A stretch of DNA of 64,000 nucleotides from Pterobdella sp. o SKG-2022. Lineage: Eukaryota; Annelida; Clitellata; Hirudinida; Piscicolidae. Each line of letters begins with the position of its first letter. Position 1 is the stretch's first letter. Where the stretch lies: positions 5,321,062 through 5,385,061 of the forward strand of contig OZ038326.1 of NCBI GenBank assembly GCA_964035795.1, in the 5' to 3' direction. Below the pieces are notes generated by a model, which was given only the letters and a program-made list of their open reading frames with translations, was not told the DNA's origin and made no database searches. Shown here one piece after another: positions 41,901 through 54,305 of this stretch. The position numbers and the translations under genes were made by a program.

Positions 41901-44900
41901 CTTGGATGCCTCCAACTTGAATGACTCATAATCCTCTAGCTGCTTCTCGTAGTTGCTCTGTATGTGTCCATGTGTTATTATTGTTCTTGTAAATTATTTG
42001 TTATTTTATAGGTATTCGTAATTATTTTTGTTACTATTTCTTTTTTTTTGTTTTTTCATAATCTGTTATTATTTTTATTATTATTTGTTATTTTATCGCC
42101 ATTATTATTTCCGAAATTATTTATTTTTGTTATTTTTTCGTTGTTATTATTTTTTCCTTATGCTTTTTTATCATTATGTTATTCTTTTTCTTATTATTTA
42201 TTTTTGTTATTATTCAATATTATTCTTTTTCATTATGCCTTGCTAGTAGATTAGTAACTTTATGATTTATATGTTTATTTTTATCTGATTGTTATTATTT
42301 TTTATTATTTCGATTATAAATAATTCTTTTTAGTTAGGAAATAAGACAGCCCGACACAACTTTATGAAAGACAAACAGTGTTTATCAAACAATGTTTCAT
42401 TACATTCTCGAGTGAAATTGTGCTCAATAAACACTTTTTTTCATATATTTTTATTTACTTTATTATTGTTATTAAGATTATTTTTCCATTATTCATTATT
42501 ATTATTATCACTATTTATTATCATTATCTGTATTTCTCTGCTACTTATAACACCCCACCCTGTGAAGATGGGCCTTTGAAAATCAATATATCGATTTGTT
42601 TCTGTAACACTGTAAATATCGTTCATATGTTGCAATTTTGCTATTTTTATTATTCATTTTATTTTTATAATAATAATTAAAAGCTTATTTATTATATTAC
42701 CGTCAAAATTATTATTTTTATTATTAAAGGATTTAATTTATTGAACTGTTAAAAACCTGCTATATATTCTCAAATTTTTAAAAGTCGTGCGCATACATCA
42801 ATCAACTTTTCAAAGCCTATATTTATATGTATAATGAAAAATTATGAATTTTTTAAAAATTTTCAGTAAGATCACCACTAACTTTGGCTTCTTCTAAATC
42901 ACTGGTCAGAAATCTAATTTTTTCCTGTGAGAAACATTGTATAGAGAAATTAATCAAGTGGTCACTGCCATTGGAGAACTAATCACAAAATTATTCACAC
43001 AAAAAACACATGTAAAAAGTGAGTGAATAACGAAATAACTAATTAACCTTCTTGCTAACTAACTGATTAACAAAAAGAGCAACCAACTAACTGACTAACA
43101 AATCCAACTAAGCAACTAACTTACTTACTAGCAAACAAAAAAGTTGAATCAACTGACAAGCTATGCACTGATTAATATAGCAATAGGTCATTCACCTGTT
43201 GGTCCTTGTTTTCTGCTTGAAAACTTTGGAAATCTGCTTTTTTTTTGATCTGTAAGATTTTCAGATAGAAATAAGTTGATGTATATGTGGCTAATTGAAG
43301 CAGAGTTTATGTGTGTTTTATGAAGTCTGAGTTTGTTTCAATGTTACTTGGTGTATTCTAATTTATAATGTATTTATGTCTTTCAGAAATAAAATTATCA
43401 CATACAAAAAATCATAAAAACATTGATACCTTAAAATAAAATAGATGATTTTTGCTTATAGCTTTTATTTAATATAAGCTATAAACAAAAATAAGCAATG
43501 GAATATTATTGAAATAATTATTATTATTATTAAGATTTTTATATCGCACATTTATCAATTCAAGATTGCTTCAGAGGCGCTCAAGGTTTGGAAGAGATTA
43601 TGACTGAGAATGTTTATGGTATAAGTGAGTTTTCAAAAGTTTGCGAAAGTTCATGAGAGAAGGCGATGAGCACAAATTAGAAGAAGTGAATTCTACAGAC
43701 GTGGAGCCTGGTGAGAAAAGAGCGACTAGTAAACAAGCCTGAAGAAACAGGTTGATGAAGCTGGAGACCAGAGTGCAAAGATCTGAGTGGTTGACATGTG
43801 TGTCTGATTGACAAAAGATCAAAAAGATAAGCAGGTTGTTCAAGCTCGAGAGTGCATGCAATGAGCCAAAGTAATTTAAACTTGCATCTTTGGGAGACAG
43901 GTAGCCAGTGCAAACGATCAAAACATAATGATAAAAATTAAGTTTTACAAGTTTGAAACATAATGAAAAAAAATTAATAAAAATAATATTAATGTTAGTA
44001 TATACAATATCAACAGCAGGGTTGAAACATAGTGAAAAAAAATTTTTTTGCTCAATAAATTTACTAAAGTTCTTCCATAAATTGATCTAAAAAAAATTCA
44101 AATATTATTTAAAAGTAAATTAAGATGTCTCTAAAAAACAAAAAATAATAATGTAGTTATCCCCAACAATGCTAACAAATTATTGAAAAGCTGCATGATC
44201 TTCTACAGGAAATTGATTATATAAAAAGCTTCATGAAGCGTTTAACAAAATTATTGTTAAATGCTTCCATAGTAGACTGATTAGTACTCAGATAGCATAA
44301 ACAATAGCAGTAATAAAGAATAATAATTTTACCTTGAAGTTTTCATATGCCTCCTGAAGCTCTTCATAGTCTGTTGAATAATAGATAGTTTGAATAAAAA
44401 ATTCTTCTGTTAATTAACAAGTGAGCCAATACATTGAACAACAAAAAATTGATTATTTAATTTAAATTTTAATAATAAAAACTTAACCAATTAATAAATA
44501 AATGTTGATTTTTAAAATGCTATCAAATAATAAAAAAATCACCCTTAAATGCAATCAAGTATTTATTTATTAAATTTGTATTTGAAAATGCTACCCATTA
44601 ATGTATAGTTGAAGTCTTTATAAATATCAGCTTACCAGTCTTCAATTTTTCATAACTTTCTTTTCCTTCTGTAAGTTTTTCATTCAGTTCTGATTCTTTT
44701 TCTCTCAAAGCTGGTTGCATTTAATTTATTTATTTCAATTAATAATGATATAGAAACTAAACCAATAGGATTATGAACTTGTTTATCTTGAATGAATTTT
44801 TGGTATCTACTAAATATGAATTTTTTTTTTGAAATACTCTTTTTAATTGAATGATTGTAAATAACTTTAAAGAATAAAGTAAAAACACACCTCTTAAATC

Positions 44901-45068
44901 TCTAAGAAAATCTTCTTTTTCTATTATTAAACTTCCCCTACTTTTTTCTAAATCTTCTAATTGAGCTAAAACTTTATTGTAAAGAATGTAGCCATAGAAA
45001 AAAGCCAAAATTGTTGCTAATATAAAAACAATTTGCACTCCCAAAGGTGGACCACGTCTGATTAGCAT
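38940..45068 (-). CDS. GOLM1/GOLM2-like type II Golgi membrane protein
   Basis: GOLM1 (GP73) and GOLM2 (CASC4) are cis-Golgi type II membrane proteins with a lumenal coiled coil and acidic C terminus. Eleven exons keep phase to 344 aa: 44891-45068, 44636-44710, 44333-44370, 43196-43249, 42883-42924, 41849-41957, 41248-41303, 40980-41049, 40693-40793, 40083-40182 and 38940-39151. A short basic N terminus (MLIRRGPP) precedes one hydrophobic segment (residues 10-29, GVQIVFILATILAFFYGYIL). Heptad-like charged helices follow (YNKVLAQLEDLEKSRGSLI, EKESELNEKL, YEKQLEDYESFKLEA). The C-terminal third is rich in Glu, Asp, Gly and Asn and ends NAKEV. The family call rests on layout plus the start of the coiled coil; it could instead be another Golgi coiled-coil type II protein. 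Many introns are AT-rich and repeat-filled. Confidence 0.75.
39405..39745 (+). repeat. GC-richer dispersed repeat with terminal hairpin
   Basis: This ~340-bp block in the last intron of the GOLM-like gene is distinctly less AT-rich than its surroundings. It starts GATCCTGGGCATGACGTTAAA (shared word with 25016-25375) and ends in a hairpin at 39699-39735, CTGCTGTA...TACAGCAG around CCCCAG/CTGGG. ATT repeats follow. It looks like the 3' end of a LINE or SINE; the class is unknown. Confidence 0.6.
43505..43925 (-). mobile_element. CR1/L2-type LINE 3' fragment
   Basis: On the minus strand the C-terminal end of a CR1/L2 ORF2 is visible (LHWLPVSQRCKFKLLWLIA, SFLTRLHV, ending near FRKLLKTHLY in a shifted frame). 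A 3' UTR with GAGCGCCTCTGAAGCAATCT and an ATT-repeat tail follows, as in this group. It lies in GOLM-like intron 3, is 5'-truncated and is frameshifted. Confidence 0.78.
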
Positions 45069-45321
45069 TTTTTTAGAATTTAGTGTACTAATCTCATTCA
45101 ACGGAATTTTTAATTGGTCGTTGGAATCCAGATTGATGGAAAATATTAATATAAACAGTTTCCAAGTATATTTCTTCTAATGTTATTTTACACAAAAAAA
45201 CATGAATTCGCTGAAATATTTGAAAATATTTCAAAGTTTATGTTTTTAATAAACTTCCAAATATAATTAAAGAAATTATAGAATTAGGAAGACAAATCAC
45301 AGCTTACGTCCAAATACGATT

Positions 45322-45331
45322 ACGCATGCGC
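45322..45331. promoter_or_regulatory. NRF1-like site upstream of GOLM-like gene
   Basis: ACGCATGCGC lies about 255 bp upstream of the GOLM-like start codon, in otherwise CpG-poor sequence, and matches the core of the NRF1 palindrome (GCGCATGCGC). Function is inference. Confidence 0.3.
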
Positions 45332-45559
45332 TTAATGTAACTAAACGTGTAATGGGAAACAAAAACTTTAAATATTCCCTTTTAAATACTTTTTAATACA
45401 TGTTGCTTCAAGATTTTAGTAATTATATAACTTATGATCTATAAAAGCTAACCTTAAGTTTATTAAACGAAATATTTGAACAATACCTGCCCTTGATGTT
45501 GTAATGTTTGCCTAGAGAAAGCCTATAAGATTATTTTTCAACTTAGAATTTTTTTTTGT

Positions 45560-46540
45560 GAACGTTTGTTATTTAAATTTTTTATTAGAAATTTTAAGTC
45601 AACAAAACAATCCTTCAACCATGTTTGCAGCTGTTCACACTACCTGTTTGAGTTACATATTCGTGATATATTATTAAATTATTCTTATATTTCAAGCAAA
45701 ACCTGCAACAATAAATTAAATTCTTTCGAGAAAAAAATAGGTGCACTACAAGGAGATAGTTTGAACCCTGAACTGTTCTGTATATATCTAAAAGAAGCAA
45801 TATCTCGACTCCCAGACCAACTAGGTGGAACAGAACTGATTTACGCAGACGACATAGATTTCGTATCTGGAAAACCCCTAGCTATAATAGAAATTTCCAA
45901 AAAATGGCAAAATACAACTTCCAAAGTAAATCTTTAAAAAACAGAAATAACCACACTAACACCAACCAGCCTCGATAATATAAAAAAAAAACTAGGAACA
46001 TACCTATCAATGGATAAAGAAATTTTTCACAGAAAAGCCCTAACTCTAGTTGCTATGAATAAACTGTGGATACTGTGGCACAAAAACATAATTAGCCAAA
46101 AAAAAAAACTCCCCATATTACTCTACAACTGTGGCACGTGGTTATTGACGAAAACAGGCGTGGAGAAGCTAGACGCTTTCTACCGACGTCTTCTTCGAAG
46201 AGTCATAGGCGTTTTTTAGCCGAAAAAAATCTTAAACAAAAAACTGTAATGCAAAACTAACCAAAAAAACTCAGCTCCACAATAAGAAACAGAAGACTCA
46301 CCTTACTAGGACACATACTAAGATTGAGTCCAGGCTCGCCTGGGCAAACATCAATGGATGCATACTTCTACGCTGCAACCAAACCAACCCGAAGCCGACC
46401 AAAAACTACAATAGTGTCCATTCTACAAAATGACCGCAAATCTCTCATATCAATTTAAATAACCTGGAAGATTTGCATGAAATAAGAACAACTGCCATTG
46501 ACAAAAAAAAACAATGGAAAAAACTTATTAGCAATTGACA
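45560..46540 (+). mobile_element. Non-LTR retrotransposon fragment (reverse transcriptase), decayed
   Basis: Reverse transcriptase motifs appear in order: GALQGDSLNPELFCIYLKEA, IYADDIDFVSGK, then LYNCGTWLLTKTGVEKLDAF and RRLLRRVIGVF. A C-terminal LLGHILR-like part follows (TLLGHILRLSP in shifted frame). Stops and frame changes break it. It has the same layout as the copy at 50210-51137, but the two differ considerably in sequence. Confidence 0.8.
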
Positions 46541-46891
46541 ATGTTCCAAACTGTTTTTTTTTTCAAAAAAAAAATGAAAGTTTGAATAACTTAAAAATAT
46601 GGTTTAACGTAACTTTGCTTTTATCAGCATAAATTAATTTATTACTTTTTTCAGAAGATTCCACTATGCATAATTGACTACTGAGATTCGAACGTTATTG
46701 AAAAAATATGCACAATAGTAATTTTATTCAAATGAAAAAAAAACAATGATTTGATAAAAATTATTTATAAACATATTAATTTCATTAAAAATTGATTTAA
46801 AATAAATTCATTTAAATAAATCTGAACATAAAGTAAAACATGATTTATACATTGTGTAAAAAAAAGCTTCTATGATTTTAACTACAAAAAA

Positions 46892-49800
46892 CTATTTACT
46901 AACTTTATCGTTAGCATCTCGGGAAATCTTAGAAATTATACTGACATTCCTACGAGGTGCATTGAAAATTTTGACATTACGAAGTGAATTATAATCATAT
47001 ACATTAGATGTCTTTGGTCGTGAATGATTGAATAAAGAGTCATGACCTGGTTTCCTCGTATCATATGGAGCCTTATTTAAAAATGATGCATCTGGAAGAA
47101 TTGTGTGGTTTAAGCCTCTTTCTCTGGCACCAAGATAAATGTATGGCTTGTTGTTATTTCTCTGTCGACTTTTCAAATCGTTTAAACTTAATACACGGTC
47201 GACATTTTCTGCTCTAAGAATAATTTTGTTGTTATTTTGTTCATTTTCACTATCGGAATCTATGACAACGACTCGGTCGTTGGTTTCTAAAGAATTAGTG
47301 TTTGTATTTAGGTTGGAACGAAGCTTTGGTAGAGCATTGATATCGGGTTTGAGCACAATAGGACCTTTCAGAGAATTATCTTTGCGTAGGAGGCTTTTCA
47401 TGATGGTAGTTTTTGGTTTGATCAAATTATTGTCAACATCCTTTATCTCAAAATTTTTTTCAATTTCTTGTTTTGCTGAAACAAATTCAACTTTAACATC
47501 AACGTTTTCATCACTATTATCTGGTTCTATAACAATAGGCCTTCGGTTGAAAGTAAAAGCTTCATCAACTTCTAAGATTTCTTTGTCCGAAATAGAAGGA
47601 AAATCATCCTTAGTTGGCTTAAGAAAATCCCTTCCTTTTGATTGCAAACGACCATCCTTATTGATATAAACTTTAAACTCTTCATCAACACATGCTTCAA
47701 CTTCAGCCATATCTTCTTCATTGACAGCACTGCTTGAAAGGCGTTGAGACTGGTCGAAGTTATTAGTTTTGGTTGAAAAGCGCCCACGGATGCGTTTGTC
47801 GTGTTTCAGCTGCATATGACGCTTGTAGGTGTTGCGTGTTTTGAAGCGAGACCCGCACACATCACAAACAAACGGCGTCTCCCCAGTGTGTTTTCTCAAA
47901 TGCTCCTGTTGAGTTTATTGATACCTACATTTGATACATCAGCTTCATTAATATTTTTCAAATGTTAGCTTCATTAATACCTACCTTTTAAATATTAACT
48001 TCATTAGCAAATACATTTTAAACATTAGCTTTATCAATAATATTTGTAAATCATTAAAAATTAGCTTTATCAAAACCACTATTTATAAATTAGTTTCATT
48101 AATACCTACATTTAAAAATTTTTTATAAGCTTCGTGTAAATCAGATTTGACAAAATTTTTTAATATTTCGTCAAGCTAGTCAATAATTTTGGTCTGTGAA
48201 AATACATGCAGGTGAAAACTATAATTGCGAAAAAAGTGGTTCATTTTTAATTATTCCCGTTACTTCAGGGTGGGTTGAAAATTCCTAGCTTCTCTAAAAC
48301 AAAACCACTTGGCACCACTTTAATAAAGGGACAACCGATCAAAAGACGACTCTTATTTGACGCTGATTTAATTTCAAACTAGATTTTATTCAAAAATGGA
48401 GGTTAATAAGTAACAGAGAAACAGAAAAAATATAAATAAAAAACTCAGAAATTTAGGTTAGTGAGAAACTCAAAAAAATTAACAAAGAGAATTTAGAAGG
48501 CTAAAATAACAGTCAATGATAAATTTCAAAACATATAACAAATGTTTTTTCTGAAAATATCATTAAAATAATTAATCATTATCAGTATAGAATGTATAAA
48601 TGAAGTTATAAGAGAGTTAATAGACTACACACATAAAGCAGCACCCACCTTGTAATGACTAGGATGTCGAAACATTTTCTTGCACTCCTTGCACTTGAAC
48701 CTGAATAAGAAACATTCACTAACATACGAAATCCACACCTCAAAAAATTGAAATTGCTTCCAACCAACATATAAAAAAACCAAAATTAATTGCAGTCAAC
48801 AAATCATGAGCAAGTTAATCGCCGCTATGAATGGCTTCTCAACACAGAAGAGTCAGAGACATAAAAACACGCAAACACCTGTTAAGGTTGCGGTGGATGA
48901 GCATGTGGTAGTAGAGACTGTGTTGTCTAGTAAAGGTGAAGCCACATATCAGACACACAAATGGTTTGATCCCTTGTAAGTTTAACAAGAACATTTTGAT
49001 TTGAAATTATCAGATCGACATCACTCAGTCATTATTCATATAGTTATTTAAGATTCCCTTGAATAATATTAGAAATTGAAATGAAAGTATTTTTTATATT
49101 CAGTATAATTAATATTATATAAATTATTTTTTCACCAGCATGACTTCTGTAGTGATAAAGAAGAGTGGCCAATGCGGAAAATTCCTTATTTGGGCAAATT
49201 TTGCATCTAATCTGCAAATTAGACAGCTTATCGATACAATCAATGAAATAATTTAACTTTATGTACATATTACTAGGAAGTGTGTAAATATGTTAATTAA
49301 AAATTTGAATTAATGAAAAGTCTTTAAGAAATCATAAGATGCTAACTTTCTTGATTTCTGATCTTTTCTTGCCTCTCAACTCATTTATGTAGTAAACTGC
49401 CATTTGCTGGAAAAGATGAAGTTATCCGTTTTCAAATAAAATCATTCTAAATCAGATTGATGAACTCACAATAAGCAAACCAACATTTCACTATCATCAT
49501 CATTATCATCGTTATACGTCTGTTTCCATTCCAGGATAATATGAGATGATTTATCAGACCATAATATTTAATAGAACCTGAATTTGTTGCTCAGTCCATG
49601 GTTTCTCCTGTCTTTGTAGCTCAGCGATCTGCTCAGCAGTCAGCTTGCTGTACATGCGTTCAGTCACAGAGGGTCCCAAGATGGCCATGTTTTTTGAGTT
49701 GTCAATGCTGGAGTTCTTGTCAATCAGAGCTGGTGTTGCTGTAGTGCAATATGAAGCAAATTTTATTCAAGTATTAGTTGATTAAGTTCTATTTGTTTTT

Positions 49801-51264
49801 TGGTCATTTATAAGCAGATAAGACATATTTAAAATATATAAAGAGAATGATATATAGATGATGAAATAGGTGGCTTTGGTAACATAAAGAAGGACAAACA
49901 CTTGACAAACACAACTCACAAGAGCCAATAATCATCTTTTCTTCACATGGTTCAGTGATTCGAGCATTTATGTCATTTGGTAGGTTAGCAAGATCATCTG
50001 GTAACCTATGCAGAGGCACCTACAATTTAAATTAATCTAATTGGATTATACTTCTGTACATAGCCTATAAAGGTTCTTATGTGATGAGTATAAATTAAAA
50101 TCAGTATTATAACTCATTATTATTATTCAGCTTTTTGTACCCATCATCATGTTCCCATAGCCAAAAGAGCAAATATAATTATTAATTTTTTGATAGTATT
50201 CCTATTATTATTTTTATACCTATTATGCCAATATTGGTGTCAAAAGTGGGTATATTGGCATTCCTCAAGGAGATGGTCTCAGTCCAGTACTTTTCACCAC
50301 ATACCTAGAAGCAGCGTTGAGAGAAGTCAGAAATAATGTCCATGCCCGACATTGCATATGCTGATGATGTTGATTTCATTAGCAAAGATGGCCTCAACCT
50401 AAATATAGTGGAAAAAATATTGGAAAAGTGGAACCTAAAAATAAATCCCACGAAAACGGAGATTCTCAAAATCGGATCAGACAACAAGTGGAAAAATGCA
50501 AAAAAACTGGGCATGCTACTCGATACAAAGCAAGAGTGGAAAAGGCGAAAGCAGCTTACAACAACGGCAATGCTCAAGCTAAAAAAAATATGGAACTCGA
50601 GCATAACAAGAAACAAAAAGTTAAGAATCTACAAAGCTTACGTTCAAAGCATCATGCTTTTTGGTTGTAGCACATGGGCAATGGACAAGGGGATGGTTAG
50701 ATTGGTGCACAGTTTCAACCAAAAAATGATGCCATATGTATGTGGGGTTTTCTGGCCAAACCGCATGAAAACAGAAACCGTGAATGCCCTGATTTAACCA
50801 GCCTCTCAAATCGTGACAAGGTGACGCTGGCAAATGTTAGGCCATATTCTGCGCATGGATGATCTTGTTCCAGCTAAACAATCCACCATCAATTGCCTCA
50901 AGAAAAAAAACGCAAAGCGTGGAAGACCTAGCACCAGCCTTCTCACAACGATCAAACACGATCTAAAAGCCCACAAACTAAACATAGATCAAGCAGTTGA
51001 ACTGGTGCAAGACAGGGACCTATGGAAGCTGGAGGGAAGCCGTACACCAGCAAATGAAGATCTTTTAAAATATTTGAACACTCAATTTTATCTCTATTTT
51101 TGTCTCTTCGTAAACCCTAATAAATAAATAAATAAAATACCTATTATTATCATTTTGATAATAATTAAACAGAATAAGTTAACCTTAATGATGGGAATGA
51201 AGAGCTTCTGTGAGTCGAACCTGTCACCCACAGGGAAAGACACCTGGAACTCCTGTGTTTAATG

Positions 51265-51304
<40 letters not shown>

Positions 51305-54286
51305 AGATGGCTGGTGCTTTTGTGTATAAGGGTGGTATTAATACTAACAGCAATAAAATACTGATTGATTTTCTTATTAGCAATTTAGTTTTATCGTATA
51401 GGTATCAATAAGCATAATTCATTGTTTTCATTATAAATATTACCATTGTTAATTCCTCTAAACTAACATTAAATTATTTGCAAAGTTGATGTCATAAAGC
51501 TAAACCCATAGTATCCTTTTTTGTCTTACAGAAGCTTTTAGTTAAAGGTCATTCTATAAAAAAAATAAAACTTGATAAAATTGAAAGTTATATTAATGAA
51601 TTTTTAAACTCTTGAAAAATTAAACTACTTTGTTAATTAAACTGCCAATTTGACTAAAATATTTTTAATTGATTAGGAATAATTAGCCTCAAATCTGTGA
51701 ATCATAAAAACACAAAAATATTTGAATTTTTTATTTTAATGAAGCTTCCTATATCATCATCAGGTAACTAAATAAGTACCTGATGAATTTATTAATAAAA
51801 TGTATTTTATTTTTTTTTACTACAAACCATAAAAAAATCTAGCATCACTTGATGATATAAGATTTTTTTCACAAAAAGCTTCATTGAATAATTACTTTGT
51901 GTTTGTTTTCCTAACTATTGTTTTAGACTATACTAACCTAAGTTATCTAGTTGTTTAAACATTTTTTAACAAATCACCTTTATTCCAATATCCCCAAGGT
52001 TATGGGAACCATCTTTAATATTGGGATGCAATGGTGCTGGAGTTGTAGTAGTTTTAACCTCCTCAATGCTGTCAGAACAGAATTTTGAGTTATGCTTGCG
52101 TAGTAACTCAGCCAAAGTGACAGTTTCCTCAATGGTAAGTGATTTCAAAACTCGGGTGTAATTCTGGTTATTCATTTTAGAATTTTTATAATTGTCAAAC
52201 TCTCTACCAAACATGATTTCCTTGGGTGGCACATAGGGGATAATGGGTTGTTCTTTCACAGGTCTTATCAGATTGAATTTGTTTGTGTTTGCAACTGTTT
52301 TTGGTATGTTAATTTGCTGTGTTGAACTGCCATTTTTATTATCTTTATTGTTTATGTTAGCCATTAAATCTTGATTGCTACTTATTTTTGGGTCATTGAT
52401 TAATCTGAGAGTTTTAGGTATAGGGTCAGCTTGGTCATTGGTGCTTTTGTCCTTAAACTTTATGATAAATTGCCTAGAGTTGTCTTTATTGTTATTATCA
52501 CCATTATTTTTAATATTTATTATATTTTTTGGACTTTTATTAAGTATATTTTGAAAACTTATCTTATTAGTATTATTTTGTGTTTTTTCTTGATTGAATT
52601 TTTCATCATTTTCTGCACTTGAGTTTTCATTGATGACTTGAACAATTTTTTCTTTGACGTTTACACAATTATCTTCATTATGAATATCAGCATTGTTTTC
52701 ATTATATTGTTTAAGGGAATGTTTATTGAATGAATTGAGTGAGCATGAATGGTTTGAATCATCTTTGATTTCCTCATCACATTCCATTCTCAAATACTTG
52801 CTTGTTGTTTGATCACTTTTTCCATTACTTTCATCAGTGTTTTCTCCATCAACCTCCAAATTTTGAACAAAGTTGTTGAAACTTGTGTGGCTGTTACCAC
52901 TTTTGCTATTGTAAAAAATTTCTTGATTAATGGCTGATTCTGTATTTTTCAGATTGCCATTAACTTTTGCTGTATCTTGAGGTGCTGATTTAGAATCCAA
53001 CTGTTTTTTTTCATTATTACAGTTATTTCTATTGACAATGTCAGATAGCTTTTGTTCAATGTTACTCAATTCACCTATTGATGAATTGGCATTTTCAATT
53101 TTTTCATTATTATAGATTAAACTTGATTGAACTGATTCATTGATATTGGCATTTTTGTTTTTCTCAATAATTGTTCTAATAGATTGTGATTTAAATATAT
53201 TATTTTTTTCTTCATTATTTTGTACCTTTTCATTTGATTTTTGTTTAGTTTCATGCTCATCTTCAAAGATTACTCCATAATTAGAGCATTCATAATCAAT
53301 TTCTTCAATGGAATAAATATCTGTTCCTTTTTTTATTGCTTGTATAAGTCTTTGATTCATAACACCTGAATAACTTCTATGCTTAAAATCATAACCATGA
53401 TCATTGCATACAACTTGAGAAAAAAGATGACAATTATGTCTTTCTTTGAAACTATTTTTTTCTTTATGAATAGTAGATGTATCTGCATAATTTTTTGAAA
53501 GAATAGGAGGTTGAAACTTTTGTTTTTGTGATTCTATTTCATTCACTTTTGATTGCAAAAACTGTTGCTGTCTCCTGATTAGTTCTTCTGATGACAAAGC
53601 TTTTTTATGACCATTTTTTGGAAGAACTCTATTATATGCATTTGAAAGTTGCTTTTTATTTGTTTTCTTGCGTTTCCATTTTTCTTCTAAAGAAAAATCT
53701 TTAAGCAGAATATTATGTTTACGTTTCCTCATTACTCTATCGGATGTTAAAGTTGCTTTTTGATAAATTGAAAGATCTTTTTCGAAACAATTGCTTTTGG
53801 CTTCCTCTTCATTTTTTATATCTTTAATGCTTACCTCACTTTTTATGCTGTTTTCCTCATTATTTTGCAGAGTATCAATTGGAAGTTCTATAAATTCCAT
53901 AAAATCATCATCAGCTTTTTCGAGTTTAATGTCTGATATAACAAGTGAATCTATATCTTGCTCGCTAAACATTTTGGATAAATTATTAGTTTCGTAGGTT
54001 ACAATTTCATTGGTATATGAAGTGATTCCGATTAAATTTGAAATATCCTCAGTGTGGGAATTTTCAATTTTATTTTTCTGCCCATGAACTGCATGGTAAT
54101 TTAAGTTTTGAAAAATGCTCACAGAATGTAAACAAGCAAAATACTAAGCTAGAATGTGTTTGAAACAGCATTAAAGAAAAAAGTTACAGTGGAAAAAATT
54201 TTATATATAAAATTTTTTCAACTTAGGTCAAATAATATCTCACCAATTTCGTTACCACGCAAAACATTCCTTCGTTTACGAGGCAT
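46892..54286 (-). CDS. C2H2 zinc-finger protein with long disordered N terminus
   Basis: Ten exons keep phase to 1259 aa: 54244-54286, 51978-54088, 51184-51252, 49920-50019, 49578-49738, 49347-49406, 49136-49211, 48879-48972, 48649-48700 and 46892-47905. Translation starts MPRKRRNVLRGNEIG. Residues 16-718 are a long Asn/Lys/Glu/Ser-rich, probably disordered region. A conserved-looking linker follows (FPVGDRFDSQKLFIPIIK, LPDDLANLPNDI, YSKLTAEQIAELQRQEKPW). Four C2H2 fingers lie at about 850-956: CKICPNKEFSALATLLYHY, CLICGFTFTRQHSLYYHM, CKECKKMFRHPSHYKEHL and CDVCGSRFKTRNTYKRHM, the last two joined by HTGETPF. The last 300 residues are charged and low-complexity. It is probably a nuclear DNA-binding regulator; I cannot name an orthologue. 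Confidence 0.88.
50210..51137 (+). mobile_element. Non-LTR retrotransposon 3' part with AATA-type tail
   Basis: Motifs in order are IPQGDGLSPVLFTTYLEAAL, CYADDVDFISK, INPTKTEILKIG, LFGCSTWAMDKGMVRL and MLGHILRMDD, then RGRPSTSLLTTIKHDLK. The 3' end is TAAATAAATAAATAAAAT. It is antisense within the intron between exons 3 and 4 of the zinc-finger gene. A stop and frameshifts separate the RT and C-terminal parts, and the 5' side is missing. Confidence 0.85.
51264..51302. repeat. GT microsatellite
   Basis: An almost uninterrupted GT run just upstream (in gene sense) of zinc-finger exon 3. On the coding strand it is a CA repeat ending about 12 bp before the acceptor. Confidence 0.9.
51865..51915. 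repeat. One arm of a fold-back element
   Basis: AAAAGCTTCATTGAATAATT plus ACTTTGTGTTTGTTTTCCTA matches the right arm of the copies at 18526-18625 and 59090-59210. Confidence 0.5.
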
Positions 54287-54305
54287 AATATGGCGGACAA
54301 GATGA
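54287..54305 (+). promoter_or_regulatory. YY1-like word at the zinc-finger gene start
   Basis: AATATGGCGGACAAGATG directly precedes (on the opposite strand) the start codon of the zinc-finger gene and fits the AAnATGGCGG core. Confidence 0.3.

Larger units (their letters stand above)
45069..46891. other. Intergenic region, GOLM-like promoter and ZNF 3' flank
   Basis: Apart from the LINE fragment at 45560-46540 and the NRF1-like site I see only AT-rich sequence. Confidence 0.5.

Noticed and set aside
43040..43150. CTAA/ACTAA repeats as a CRISPR-like or telomeric array
   Set aside because: Units are irregular 4-8 bp low-complexity repeats in a eukaryotic intron.
47139..47669. 176-codon plus-strand frame
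   Set aside because: It is the antisense of the last zinc-finger exon, whose own frame carries C2H2 motifs and correct splicing.
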